NCBI GenBank assembly: GCA_032054765.1
Contig: DAMBSC010000014.1
Span: forward strand, 1-64,000
Reading direction: 5' to 3'
DNA: 64,000 nucleotides
Source of the DNA: DFXE01 sp032054765
GTDB taxonomy: Bacteria > Bacteroidota > Bacteroidia > Bacteroidales > Tannerellaceae
Positions 16,943 through 25,444 of this stretch are shown here, piece by piece. Made by a program: the position numbers and the translations under genes. Numbering within the stretch: position 1 is the stretch's first letter; every line of letters starts with the position of its first letter. A model generated the notes under the pieces. It saw only the letters and a program-made list of their open reading frames with translations, made no database searches and was not told the origin of the DNA.

Positions 16943-18301
16943 ATGAAGTTTGTAGATAGAATTGAGGAAACGAAAAGGCTCAAGCAAGTATTAAGTGTAG
17001 ATAAACCCACATTTACAGTGATTTATGGGCGTAGACGCTTGGGTAAATCAACATTGATTACCAGAACACTTGGTGAAAATGATGTTTATTATTCGGCAGA
17101 CCAGACAGATGCTGGGTTACAGCGAGAGAGTCTGTCGAAAATGATAGCATCTGTCATTCCGGGATTTGATAAGGTGATATATCCTGATTGGAATATTTTT
17201 TTCGATTCACTAAATGATCGTACTACAAAGAAATTCACACTGTGTATTGATGAGTTTCCTTATTTGGTTGGGAGTAGCCCCGATTTATCTTCTATTCTTC
17301 AGAATAAAATTGATTCTAAACGGTTGAAATTTAATCTGATTATTTGCGGATCTTCTCAGCAGTTGATGTATGGACTGGTTTTAGAGGCTTCTTCACCGCT
17401 CTATGGACGTGCTGATGCAATTCTAAAAATAACGCCGATCAAGATGCCATACATCCAAGAGGCTATTGGAGTTTCGGCTACTGAAGCGGTTGAGGAATAT
17501 TCTGTCTGGGGAGGTGTTCCGCGTTATTGGGAATTAAGAGAAGGTTACGTCAATTTACGAGAAGCGATAGAAGGAAATCTGTTGTCTGTAAATGGAACCT
17601 TATATGAAGAACCGATGAAACTCTTCAAAGACGACATCAAAGATATTGTAAAAACATCAACCATTATGTCTTACGTTGGGGCGGGAGCTCATCGTTTATC
17701 TGAAATAGCTGGCCGTAGTGGAGAAATTGCGACAAATTTATCACGTCCACTTGCCAAATTGATTTCATTGGGGTATTTAATGAAAGAAATCCCATTTGGT
17801 GAAAATGAGAAAAATTCAAAAAAAAGCCTATATCGGATAAGCGATCCGCTTATGAATTTTTATTTCCAATTTATTATTCCTAACCGCTCTTTCATTGAGA
17901 TTGGGAGAATATCCCCGGTATCATCTGCTCTTGATACTCATTTTTCGGAATATGTAGGCGATTATTGGGAGAAACTTTGCAGGGAAACGGTTTCCGGAAA
18001 TGAAATTGATGGTATAACGTATGGAATGGGACGCCGTTGGTGGGGTAATGTCTCTAAAGACGAGCGCCTGGAATTAGACGTTGTGGCTGAGTCTTTAGAT
18101 AAAAAATATTTGCTGGTAGGTGAATGCAAATGGACAACAAAAGAAAACAGTGACCGCCTATTGGCAGAATTAAGAGAAAAAGCAAAGAAGCTCCCATTTG
18201 CCTCCCAATATACAATTATCACAAAACTTTTTCTAAAAAATCCTCCTATAGGGACGCAAACAGACATATTGCTGCCTGAAGATGTGATTACATATCAGTG
18301 A
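16943..18301 (+). CDS. AAA+ ATPase with DUF234/nuclease-like C-terminus
   Basis: A 452-residue soluble protein of the archaeal-ATPase/DUF234 group. The opening MKFVDRIEETKRLKQVL is typical, followed by Walker A YGRRRLGKSTLI (about residue 30) and Walker B FTLCIDEFPYLV (about 95). A winged-helix region follows (SEIAGRSGEIATNLSRPLAKLISLGYL). The C-terminus ELDVVAESLDKKYLLVGECKW fits a PD-(D/E)xK-like nuclease core (D...ECK). No cognate partner gene is adjacent. It sits between two surface cassettes inside the segment flanked by 170-bp repeats and has its own promoter with a palindrome. Such ATPases are common in mobile or defence contexts, but their function is poorly known. Confidence 0.8.
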   Translation: MKFVDRIEETKRLKQVLSVDKPTFTVIYGRRRLGKSTLITRTLGENDVYYSADQTDAGLQRESLSKMIASVIPGFDKVIYPDWNIFFDSLNDRTTKKFTLCIDEFPYLVGSSPDLSSILQNKIDSKRLKFNLIICGSSQQLMYGLVLEASSPLYGRADAILKITPIKMPYIQEAIGVSATEAVEEYSVWGGVPRYWELREGYVNLREAIEGNLLSVNGTLYEEPMKLFKDDIKDIVKTSTIMSYVGAGAHRLSEIAGRSGEIATNLSRPLAKLISLGYLMKEIPFGENEKNSKKSLYRISDPLMNFYFQFIIPNRSFIEIGRISPVSSALDTHFSEYVGDYWEKLCRETVSGNEIDGITYGMGRRWWGNVSKDERLELDVVAESLDKKYLLVGECKWTTKENSDRLLAELREKAKKLPFASQYTIITKLFLKNPPIGTQTDILLPEDVITYQ

Positions 18302-18335
18302 AACCCGGGTCAGAAGGTGACGATGAATACACACA

Positions 18336-18505
18336 GCCTTTAATTCCCAGCGATCAAGACCGCTGGCTACAAAGGTGTGCAGCCCCCGGCTACTTTTGTT
18401 TCATATTTCCTTGATTTTTATATATTTCCGTCATTTGTCACTTAAAAAAGACTAAAAAATGTATTTTTCGTACGATTTGTCATAAAGTTCGTACGATTTG
18501 TCACA
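18336..18505 (+). repeat. 170-bp repeat, copy 2
   Basis: It is the counterpart of 13256-13425, with only a few differences. It includes the CCAGCG...CGCTGG hairpin, a weakened terminator stem and the tandem operator. It lies in the same orientation 5080 bp downstream, so recombination between copies would delete or duplicate the LRR-ATPase segment. Confidence 0.85.
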
Positions 18506-18534
18506 AATCAAGACTCCCTTTTGTGGTATTTTTA
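18469..18534 (+). promoter_or_regulatory. tandem direct-repeat operator and -7 box, short surface gene
   Basis: CGTACGATTTGTCA copies start at 18469 and 18490 (21 bp). TATTTTTA, a one-mismatch -7 box, lies at 18527-18534, 26 nt after the second GATTTG. The gene starts at 18586. Confidence 0.75.
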
Positions 18535-18585
18535 TGGCTACAAATGAAAATCAGAAACATTTAATGCTTAAATTATAGAATAAAT

Positions 18586-19479
18586 ATGAAAAGAAAATTA
18601 TCTCAGAAGCTTTTATTAATTCTATTCTTTTTTATCGGTTGTGTATGTATGGATGTATATGCGATACGAATAGATACAGGTGTTGATTGGGTAACAGCAG
18701 ATCTGAATGGGAGGGACCTGGAATTTACCGTGACAGATGAATCTGGATTCTCGGAATGCAGATTCTCTTTTGATAACACAAATTTTAAACATTATATTTT
18801 TTCTATAGGTGAAAAATCTTTTACTTATAGAAGTCTTATACCAGATGGCAATGATGTTGTGTTATATGTTGTGAAAAGAGATATGCAGGGAGTTGAGCAC
18901 TATGCAACATTCAAAGTATTATCTAGGCCTTTACCTCCAACTCCTCCAACTCCTCCAAACCCGCCCCCAAAACCCGCCCCGGTACTTCATACCATAACCG
19001 TTCCGCCGGTAGAAGGAATCACCACTTATCCCGGGTCCGGAACACATCTGGTAGAAAAGGGTACTGATATGACGCTACTGGTATTCCTGCCGGATGATTA
19101 CGACCAGAGCGATGTAAAACTATTGGCTAACGGTGATACGATTTATTCCGAAGAATCGAAACTCAATGCCCTTGCTTACACATTCCTTATCCCTGTCACC
19201 ACAGATACGGAGATAGAAGTGGTGGGCGTTGAGAGGAATAACTCCGTAAATACTACCCCCCAACCCCCTGAAGGGGGGGCGAAGGTTTGGACTTCTCCGG
19301 GATGCATCCACGTATCGCAGGAAGCAGTAAGCAATAAGCAACACGGCGTTCGGATTTATACCATGATGGGGCGTCTGGTCTTTCATTCTCAACTGTCAAC
19401 TGTCAACTGTCAACTGCCCTCAGGCGCCTATATTGTTGTTGTGGGTGATCAGGTGGTGAAGGTGATGGTTAGTGATTAA
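18586..19479 (+). CDS. short secreted protein with shared C-terminal domain
   Basis: At 297 residues it is the smallest intact cassette. A Sec signal (KLLLILFFFIGCVCMDVYA) is followed by a passenger of only about 90 residues (VDWVTADLNGRDLEFTVTDESGFSECRFSFDN), which looks like one small beta-sandwich. A proline linker (PPTPPTPPNPPPKP) joins the family C-terminal domain (131-297). That domain contains TTYPGSGTHLVEKG, LPDDYDQSDVKLL, TTPQPPEGGAK and VRIYTMMGRLVFHSQLSTVN; the last two segments are translations of dispersed DNA repeats. The DNA of the C-terminal domain is nearly identical to the LRR and GH5 cassettes. The ligand or role of the passenger is unknown. Confidence 0.8.
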   Translation: MKRKLSQKLLLILFFFIGCVCMDVYAIRIDTGVDWVTADLNGRDLEFTVTDESGFSECRFSFDNTNFKHYIFSIGEKSFTYRSLIPDGNDVVLYVVKRDMQGVEHYATFKVLSRPLPPTPPTPPNPPPKPAPVLHTITVPPVEGITTYPGSGTHLVEKGTDMTLLVFLPDDYDQSDVKLLANGDTIYSEESKLNALAYTFLIPVTTDTEIEVVGVERNNSVNTTPQPPEGGAKVWTSPGCIHVSQEAVSNKQHGVRIYTMMGRLVFHSQLSTVNCQLPSGAYIVVVGDQVVKVMVSD

Positions 19480-19575
19480 TGATTAACGTTTAACGGATTA
19501 ACGATTAATAACAAGCAGCCGTAGGTTGCCCATCTTTTTGTAGGCCGGTGCCTCAGGCACCAGCCTACAGAATTT

Positions 19576-19600
19576 AGCAGTCTCTGACTGCTTTTATTTT
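19576..19600 (+). terminator. intrinsic terminator between cassettes
   Basis: Stem AGCAGTC/GACTGCT with a 3-nt loop, followed by TTTATTTT, closes the short cassette before the GH5 cassette promoter. Confidence 0.75.
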
Positions 19601-19636
19601 CAAATTACCGGAATATTACCCTAAAAACTGCATTTT

Positions 19637-19702
19637 CGTACGATTTGTCATAGTTAAATGTACGATTTGACATACTATTACCCGCTATTCGTTATATTTT
19701 TG
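19637..19702 (+). promoter_or_regulatory. tandem direct-repeat operator and -7 box of GH5 gene
   Basis: Half-sites CGTACGATTTGTCA (19637) and TGTACGATTTGACA (19659) are 22 bp apart. TATTTTTG at 19695-19702 is a perfect -7 box, 25 nt after the second GATTTG. The expected start of transcription is near 19709. Confidence 0.75.
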
Positions 19703-19738
19703 TTTTTAAAAATGTTTTTGTTGTTATACATAAAAGAT

Positions 19739-22700
19739 ATGAAGATTAAGATTTTAAGCGCTTTATTCCTATTTATAGGTAGTTTTACATGTGATATTTT
19801 TGCACAAGTCCCCATGGATTATTTGACCCCTCCGGACCGGGAAAATGATACTTATTTTTCTCTTTATAGCGATAAAGTTAATTATGGGAATAATGGGTAT
19901 TGGACCGGTGGAAATTCAACTAACGAAAATTATGTTATAACATCCGGTGAGAACAGTAGAAAAATCACGTTAATGCCTGATTATTGGAATGGTAATTCTG
20001 GCGATGGAGGATCAAATGCCCAGATAAGCCTGGGTGGAATGACAGAAGATATTAACAAATACACACATGTTCATTTTGATCTTTGGTTGGTTGATCCGCT
20101 GGAGAGCGAAAAAGTAAAAATTGAGTTATATCCTCCTGTAGGCAGTAATAGTAACTATCAATGCATATACCAATGGATACCGGCTACTTCAACTACTCAG
20201 AGTTGGATTAAGTTTGATTGGAAGCTTTCAGAGTTTATTGTAAATAATTATATGAGTTGGACACCCGATGAGATAAAAGCCGTATTTGAACGATTCTCTT
20301 TTACGGCTGACTTACATGCCTTTTCGTCTAAAGCCTTCTATGTAGATAATATCTATTTTTATACTGTTGAGACTGATCCGACCACTCCTCAGGCCCCGGC
20401 TTATCTTCCTCCGGTAATTAGTGATGCCGGTAATGTGATGTCAAGTTTCAGTAATTCCTATACAAATACTGCACCGCCTTCAAGTGTGACCCCTTCTTCT
20501 GAAATTATTCAAGTAGCAAATAATGATATTTGGAAGTTTGAAAGCACTGATGATATTGAGATATCTTTTTTATCCTCTGAAGTGAATATTTCGGGTATGA
20601 CTCACGTTCACCTGGATCTATGGACAGAAACAGCTACTAATGTTACCATTCAATTAAATAACTCTATGCCACATACTGCCAATACGATTGCCGGAGAATG
20701 GCTTCGTTTGGATATTCCCGTTTCAGGGGTAACGAATGTATCATCAGTAAGTATATCAGGTGATAACAAGACTTATTTTGTAGATAATTTATATTTCTAC
20801 AAAGATCAGGCTCCGTTTGTAGTAAATATTACTGATTTTAATACGAGTTTAGGAAGGGGAATTAATTTCGGCGACATATTCGACTTTAATCTGGATAACT
20901 GGAATCCTGCATATATACAGAAGGTAGCTGACCTGGGATTTAAGCATGTCCGTTTGCCGGTTCGTTGGGAAGATTACGGAAGAAGTATGAACGAACCTCC
21001 TTATAATATCGAACCGGATTTTCTGGAAACCATCAGGGAAGTAGTTGACCTTGCCATTGGGAAGAACCTGAAGATCATTGTGAATATGCATCATCACAAC
21101 GCAGTAAGTGCTGATCCTTTAGGACAGGAACCACGGTTTATTTCTCAGTGGAGACAAATTGCTGATTTCTTCCGTTATTATCCGGATAATCTCATTTTTG
21201 AGGTGTTTAATGAGCCGAATTCAGATGGTCCAAACTTTAATATAACTCCGGCTATATGGAATAACCTTCTGGTCAAAGGATTGGAAGCTATCCGTGAAAC
21301 CAATCCTACTCGACCTGTATTAATAGGAACGTCAGGAGGAGGAGGTTTAAGCGGATTGTCGGAATTAGAGCTTCCTGCCAATGATAATAACCTGATAGTT
21401 ACTGTCCATTATTACAATCCGTCGGATTTTACCCATCAGGGTGTGGAATGGGTCACTCCTCAACCACCTACTGGCATCGAATGGCTCGACACGGAGTCTG
21501 ATCGGATCAATGTTGAAAATGATTACCAGCTTATTGCCGATTTTGTTGCAAGAGATAACCGCCCGATTCATATAGGAGAATTCGGGGTGTATGAGAAAGC
21601 CGATATGGACTCACGTGTCCGTTGGACTACTTATATAGCGCGATATACAGAGCAAAAAGGATATAGCTGGGCCTATTGGGATTTTGATGCAAAGTTTGGT
21701 ATTTATGACCCGGCGAATCAGGTATACCGACAGCCTCTGGTTGATGCCCTGCTAAAAAATCCGATGCCTCCGGAACTTTTTGAAGAGAAATTCACCGTTT
21801 TAGATGAATTGTATGATAGTAATAATGATAAAACAGGCAATTTTGCCACCTATAACTGTAACCGGATTTCCGATGCTTCTGATGATAATTTGATTCTGGA
21901 AATAACCAACCCCGGATCGAACATCTGGGATGCCCAGACAACGATGCCATTCGCCCTCACTAAAGGTGTTTCCTACCGGGTATCTTTTATTGTTCATACA
22001 GATGATGCGAATGGTGCGGTTTATCAGAATTATTTTCAAAATTCTCCCCAGGGTTCTACACCTACATATGTAAAATATAGCAATATCCTAACGTTTACTC
22101 CAACAACAGTGCCTACTACATATTCTTATTTTTTTACTATGAATGAGAATGACGATCCCACTGCAAAAATTTATTTTGATTTAGGTGCTGGGGGAACTAA
22201 GAATATAACTTTCAGTGACATAATAATTGAAGAGATCGATCTCCGTTTTGGAGCTGCCCCGATACCGGTATTAGGAGATAATGATGTGAATAATATCTAT
22301 AGTTCTGTTTATACGAATGATAAAACAATCACTTACAGTAATCCGGGAGGGCAGACAACAATTAAGGATAATAATAATGGAGAAATCATTTTATTCTCTG
22401 ATTTTGAAGAACAAATAATTAGTCTATCCGAAAATTTGACTCCGGACGATAAACAGATATTACACCTGGAAGCTTTTGCCGGTAGTCCTCTGGATCTTAA
22501 GATCACTTTCTCCGGTAATATAAACAAGGAGGTATCATACCCGTTACCATCTCATGAATGGACATCACTGGATATTGACCTGTCAGATATATTAACCAGT
22601 GGAAAATATATAAACAGTATAAAATTATCAGGTGGTACCGGAAACGGACGGAAATTATACCTGGATCATATCTACTTTTATAAGAAAAAGATTCCAAATC

Positions 22701-23233
22701 CACCTCCTCCACCAACACCTCCTGCTTCTGTATATCATAATGTAACAATTCCGGCGGTAGAAGATGCAACCACGTATCCCGATGCCGGTGAACATCAGGT
22801 AGAAAAAGGAAGTACAATGACCCTGCTGGTATTCCTGCCGGATGATTACGACCAAAGCGATGTAAAGTTATTGGCAAACGGTGATACAATCCATTCCGAA
22901 GAATCCCGCCTCACTGCCCTTGCTTATACGTTCCTTATCCCTGTCACCACCGATACGGATATAAAAGTTATCGGTGTTGAGAAGAATAATCCGGTAAACA
23001 CTACCCCCCAACCCCCTGAAGGGGGGGCTAAGGTATGGACTTCGCCGGGGTACATCCATGTAAGCAGTAAGCAGGAGGCAGTAAGTAGTAAGCAACACGG
23101 TGTTCGGATTTATACGATGATGGGCCGTCTGGTCTTTCATTCTCAATTGTCAACTGTCAACTGTCAACTGCCTTCAGGCACTTATATAGTTGTTGTGGGA
23201 GATATGGTGGTGAAGGTAATGGTAAGTGATTAA
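19739..23233 (+). CDS. secreted multidomain GH5 glucanase with shared C-terminal domain
   Basis: A 1164-residue extracellular enzyme. ATG 19739 is chosen because it begins the signal peptide (MKIKILSALFLFIGS) and lies downstream of the -7 box; an upstream in-frame ATG at 19658 lies inside the operator. Two CBM-like modules (ending FYVDNIYFY and YFVDNLYFY) precede the GH5 barrel (about 366-674). The barrel has HVRLPVRW, NMHHHN, acid/base Glu in FEVFNEPN (near 492) and nucleophile Glu in IGEFGVY (near 614), as in endo-beta-glucanases or mannanases. A CBM4-like module (about 680-835), a further CBM-like module (LYLDHIYFYKKK) and a PPPPP linker follow, then the family C-terminal domain (from about 998). 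The exact polysaccharide substrate cannot be read from sequence. Confidence 0.85.
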   Translation: MKIKILSALFLFIGSFTCDIFAQVPMDYLTPPDRENDTYFSLYSDKVNYGNNGYWTGGNSTNENYVITSGENSRKITLMPDYWNGNSGDGGSNAQISLGGMTEDINKYTHVHFDLWLVDPLESEKVKIELYPPVGSNSNYQCIYQWIPATSTTQSWIKFDWKLSEFIVNNYMSWTPDEIKAVFERFSFTADLHAFSSKAFYVDNIYFYTVETDPTTPQAPAYLPPVISDAGNVMSSFSNSYTNTAPPSSVTPSSEIIQVANNDIWKFESTDDIEISFLSSEVNISGMTHVHLDLWTETATNVTIQLNNSMPHTANTIAGEWLRLDIPVSGVTNVSSVSISGDNKTYFVDNLYFYKDQAPFVVNITDFNTSLGRGINFGDIFDFNLDNWNPAYIQKVADLGFKHVRLPVRWEDYGRSMNEPPYNIEPDFLETIREVVDLAIGKNLKIIVNMHHHNAVSADPLGQEPRFISQWRQIADFFRYYPDNLIFEVFNEPNSDGPNFNITPAIWNNLLVKGLEAIRETNPTRPVLIGTSGGGGLSGLSELELPANDNNLIVTVHYYNPSDFTHQGVEWVTPQPPTGIEWLDTESDRINVENDYQLIADFVARDNRPIHIGEFGVYEKADMDSRVRWTTYIARYTEQKGYSWAYWDFDAKFGIYDPANQVYRQPLVDALLKNPMPPELFEEKFTVLDELYDSNNDKTGNFATYNCNRISDASDDNLILEITNPGSNIWDAQTTMPFALTKGVSYRVSFIVHTDDANGAVYQNYFQNSPQGSTPTYVKYSNILTFTPTTVPTTYSYFFTMNENDDPTAKIYFDLGAGGTKNITFSDIIIEEIDLRFGAAPIPVLGDNDVNNIYSSVYTNDKTITYSNPGGQTTIKDNNNGEIILFSDFEEQIISLSENLTPDDKQILHLEAFAGSPLDLKITFSGNINKEVSYPLPSHEWTSLDIDLSDILTSGKYINSIKLSGGTGNGRKLYLDHIYFYKKKIPNPPPPPTPPASVYHNVTIPAVEDATTYPDAGEHQVEKGSTMTLLVFLPDDYDQSDVKLLANGDTIHSEESRLTALAYTFLIPVTTDTDIKVIGVEKNNPVNTTPQPPEGGAKVWTSPGYIHVSSKQEAVSSKQHGVRIYTMMGRLVFHSQLSTVNCQLPSGTYIVVVGDMVVKVMVSD

Positions 23234-23331
23234 TTGTGAATTGTGAATTGTTGATCAGCATCATTAACCATTAATTCTAGTTCTAAATTGGATGATTGTT
23301 GAATTCTGCCTTAGGTAGCGCACAATTTGTC

Positions 23332-25014
23332 TTAAATTGATTTATGGGGAGTGGCCAGCTTTCTGTATTGAAAGGGTGACATGCCGTATTTCTCCTTGAA
23401 TTGTCTGTAGAAACTGCGTACGGACCCGAATCCCGAGTGTTCGGCTATTATGTCGAGTTTTATGTCTTCCGGATTGTTCAACAGATGTAGAGCTTCTTCA
23501 AGGCGCAGGTTATTGATATAATCTGTAAAAGGGGCTCCTGTTGCTTCGTTGATGGCTTGTGTAACCGTATTCTTTTTCAGGCCCAGCATTTCGGCCATTT
23601 TATCCCGTGTGAGCTCGGGTATCAGGTATAATTTTTCTTCTCTAATCTTCCGGTCGACCCAGGTGAATAATTCGTTTCCGGTGACTTTTTCGAGTAGATT
23701 TTTCATAGGTTGCCGGTTGGTTGATTTTTCTTTTTCTTTGTAGCTCTGCAATTCTCTGATCTGGTTAATCATGGCCAGATTCTGTTTTTTTGCTTTTTGC
23801 ATGCTGAAAGCAATCAGACCGATTCCTGCAATGAGCAGGATCACGATAATCAAGGCTGCTCCCAGTAATATGTTTTTGTTTTGCAACTCTTTTTCCTGAA
23901 GAGTCAGACGTGACTCTTTTTCCTGCATATTATAAAATGTCGCCAATTCAAGAACGGTGCCCTCACGGTCTTTTTTTCGCATGTTATTCGCATGTTTGAT
24001 GCTTTCTTTAGCAAAGAAAAGGGCTTTCTGGTGGTTTCCGGCGATTTCGTGCGCTGTCGTCAGGTGTTTTAGAACGGCAGTCATATCGTCGCCAATCGTA
24101 TCTGTTTCAGCCCGGAGAATATTCAAACGTTCTTCGGATATGGCGGTTGCCTGCCTGGTGTCCTTAATTTCCAACAGATATGGTACGATATATATACGGG
24201 TACGGTAATCGGTGCTACATGGAGATGCCATAAACCGTTTATAATAGACGGTAGCCTCTTTATTCTTTCCTTGTTTGGCCAGCACCTCACTTGCCAACGC
24301 ATACAGCCTGCCTTTTTCGTAGCTGATCATTCCTTCCGGCATTAGCAGGTTCTCAGGATTCTTTTCCATTTCTTCCAACCCCTTTTCTGCCCTGAGTATG
24401 TAGGTGTATGCGTCATCTAACCGGTTTTCCTTTGTCATCAGGTCGGCAAGTGTCAGATTGTAATGATAAAGATATTCGGTATGGCCTGATTCTTTCAGGT
24501 ATTTTTCAGCCAGCGAGAAGTATTCTTCAGCCAGCTTTTCGTTTTTCTCGCCCAAAGTCAGTGTTCCTATAAACATATACCCCCTGCCGATCTCAGCCGT
24601 ATTGCCAAGTTCTTTGGCTATATCGACCATGTCGAGAAAAGTAGTGATGGCTTTTTCGGTATTGTTGTTCATCCGGTAGCATTCGCCCAGGGTACTGAGT
24701 AAATCCATCCGTAGCTGTGCGTCCTTTTTTATCTCTTCACTTTTACTTACACGGTCAAAGTAATACAGCGCCAGCCTGTATTTCCCTGTATTATAACAGA
24801 GATCGGCCTGACACCAGTCGAGTTGCCATTCAGGATCTGTTTTTCTTTGCCTGAGTTCATCCATTATTTCCTGCGCTTTTGCGGGGTCTTCGAGGCAGTA
24901 AATATAGGTGTGCTCGATGGTGATAATACTATCGGGGAGACTCTCCGTATACTCATTTGCGCCACATATATTGGTGATGTACGAAAGGATAAAAATCAGA
25001 AAGAGCTTTGTCAT
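23332..25014 (-). CDS. TPR-transmembrane-AraC regulator
   Basis: A 560-residue membrane-tethered transcription regulator. A signal or anchor segment (MTKLFLIFILSYITNICG) is followed by a tetratricopeptide-like sensor region (about 40-370, with AQLRMDLLSTLGECYRMNNNTEKA type units) predicted outside the cytoplasm. One membrane helix (ILLGAALIIVILLIAGIGLIAF, about 385-405) comes next, then a cytoplasmic AraC domain (about 450-555) with INNLRLEEALHLLN and the second helix-turn-helix FGSVRSFYRQFKEKYGMSPFQYRK. It is transcribed away from a CGTACGATTTG operator only 65 bp upstream and lies between two surface cassettes, so control of these promoters and of itself is likely (inference). A signal passes directly from outside to DNA in such one-component proteins. 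Confidence 0.85.
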   Translation of the reverse strand: MTKLFLIFILSYITNICGANEYTESLPDSIITIEHTYIYCLEDPAKAQEIMDELRQRKTDPEWQLDWCQADLCYNTGKYRLALYYFDRVSKSEEIKKDAQLRMDLLSTLGECYRMNNNTEKAITTFLDMVDIAKELGNTAEIGRGYMFIGTLTLGEKNEKLAEEYFSLAEKYLKESGHTEYLYHYNLTLADLMTKENRLDDAYTYILRAEKGLEEMEKNPENLLMPEGMISYEKGRLYALASEVLAKQGKNKEATVYYKRFMASPCSTDYRTRIYIVPYLLEIKDTRQATAISEERLNILRAETDTIGDDMTAVLKHLTTAHEIAGNHQKALFFAKESIKHANNMRKKDREGTVLELATFYNMQEKESRLTLQEKELQNKNILLGAALIIVILLIAGIGLIAFSMQKAKKQNLAMINQIRELQSYKEKEKSTNRQPMKNLLEKVTGNELFTWVDRKIREEKLYLIPELTRDKMAEMLGLKKNTVTQAINEATGAPFTDYINNLRLEEALHLLNNPEDIKLDIIAEHSGFGSVRSFYRQFKEKYGMSPFQYRKLATPHKSI

Positions 25015-25078
25015 AAAGGTTAGAGAATCATTAGTTCCGATCCAAAAATACTTGTTTTTTTGTTAAAAAGTAAATTTT

Positions 25079-25144
25079 CGTACGATTTGTCACAAAGTTT
25101 GTACGATTTGTCACAAATCAAAGCCTTTTTCCACTGTATTTTTA
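25079..25144. promoter_or_regulatory. tandem direct-repeat operator between AraC gene and cassette remnant
   Basis: CGTACGATTTGTCAC (25079) and TGTACGATTTGTCAC (25100) are 21 bp apart. TATTTTTA (25137-25144) lies 26 nt after the second GATTTG and points toward the remnant at 25204. The site is also 65 bp upstream of the divergent TPR-AraC gene. Confidence 0.75.
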
Positions 25145-25203
25145 TGGAGTTTTTTATATGAACTCAATAAATGATATTTAAAAATACCTAAAAATTAGTT
25201 GCA

Positions 25204-25296
25204 ATGAAACGAATAGATGTAACATGCGGAAAAATTTTGGTGATATGGTTTGCCTTAACTATGGATATAGTGGTGAAGGTGGTAGTAAGCGATTAA
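25204..25296 (+). pseudogene. deleted surface cassette: start fused to last codons
   Basis: A 30-codon frame opens with ATGAAACGAATAG and ends with codons for MDIVVKVVVSD and TAA. These are the last residues of the cassette proteins (compare MVVKVMVSD at 23233). The DNA after the stop (TTTTAACGGAT, then CCTAAAAACTGC) also matches the 3' flank of the short cassette. It appears to be a cassette whose whole interior was lost while promoter and both ends stayed. Expression as a 30-aa peptide is possible but has no support. Confidence 0.65.
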
Positions 25297-25328
25297 CTTT
25301 TAACGGATGAATGATAAATAAATGCTAA

Positions 25329-25372
25329 CCTAAAAACTGCCGTTTTTAACAATTTGACATAGTTAATTTTAT
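25329..25372 (+). promoter_or_regulatory. degenerate operator upstream of the GLUG gene
   Basis: CCTAAAAACTGC is followed by AACAATTTGACATAGTTAA, a decayed version of the GH5 promoter's CGTACGATTTGTCATAGTTAA. Only one half-site is recognisable and it lacks GTACG. Confidence 0.45.
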
Positions 25373-25444
25373 TCTTTTCAGGGAATATGATTACATTTGA
25401 TTTTTGTTAGAAGTTACTATGATTAAAAACTTAAAATTTCGCTT

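Noticed and set aside
16640..23190. Phase variation by heptamer (TCAACTG) copy number in the three surface genes
   Set aside because: I counted the units: all three genes have four and read in the same frame. A change by one unit would shift the frame, but no off-state copy is seen here.
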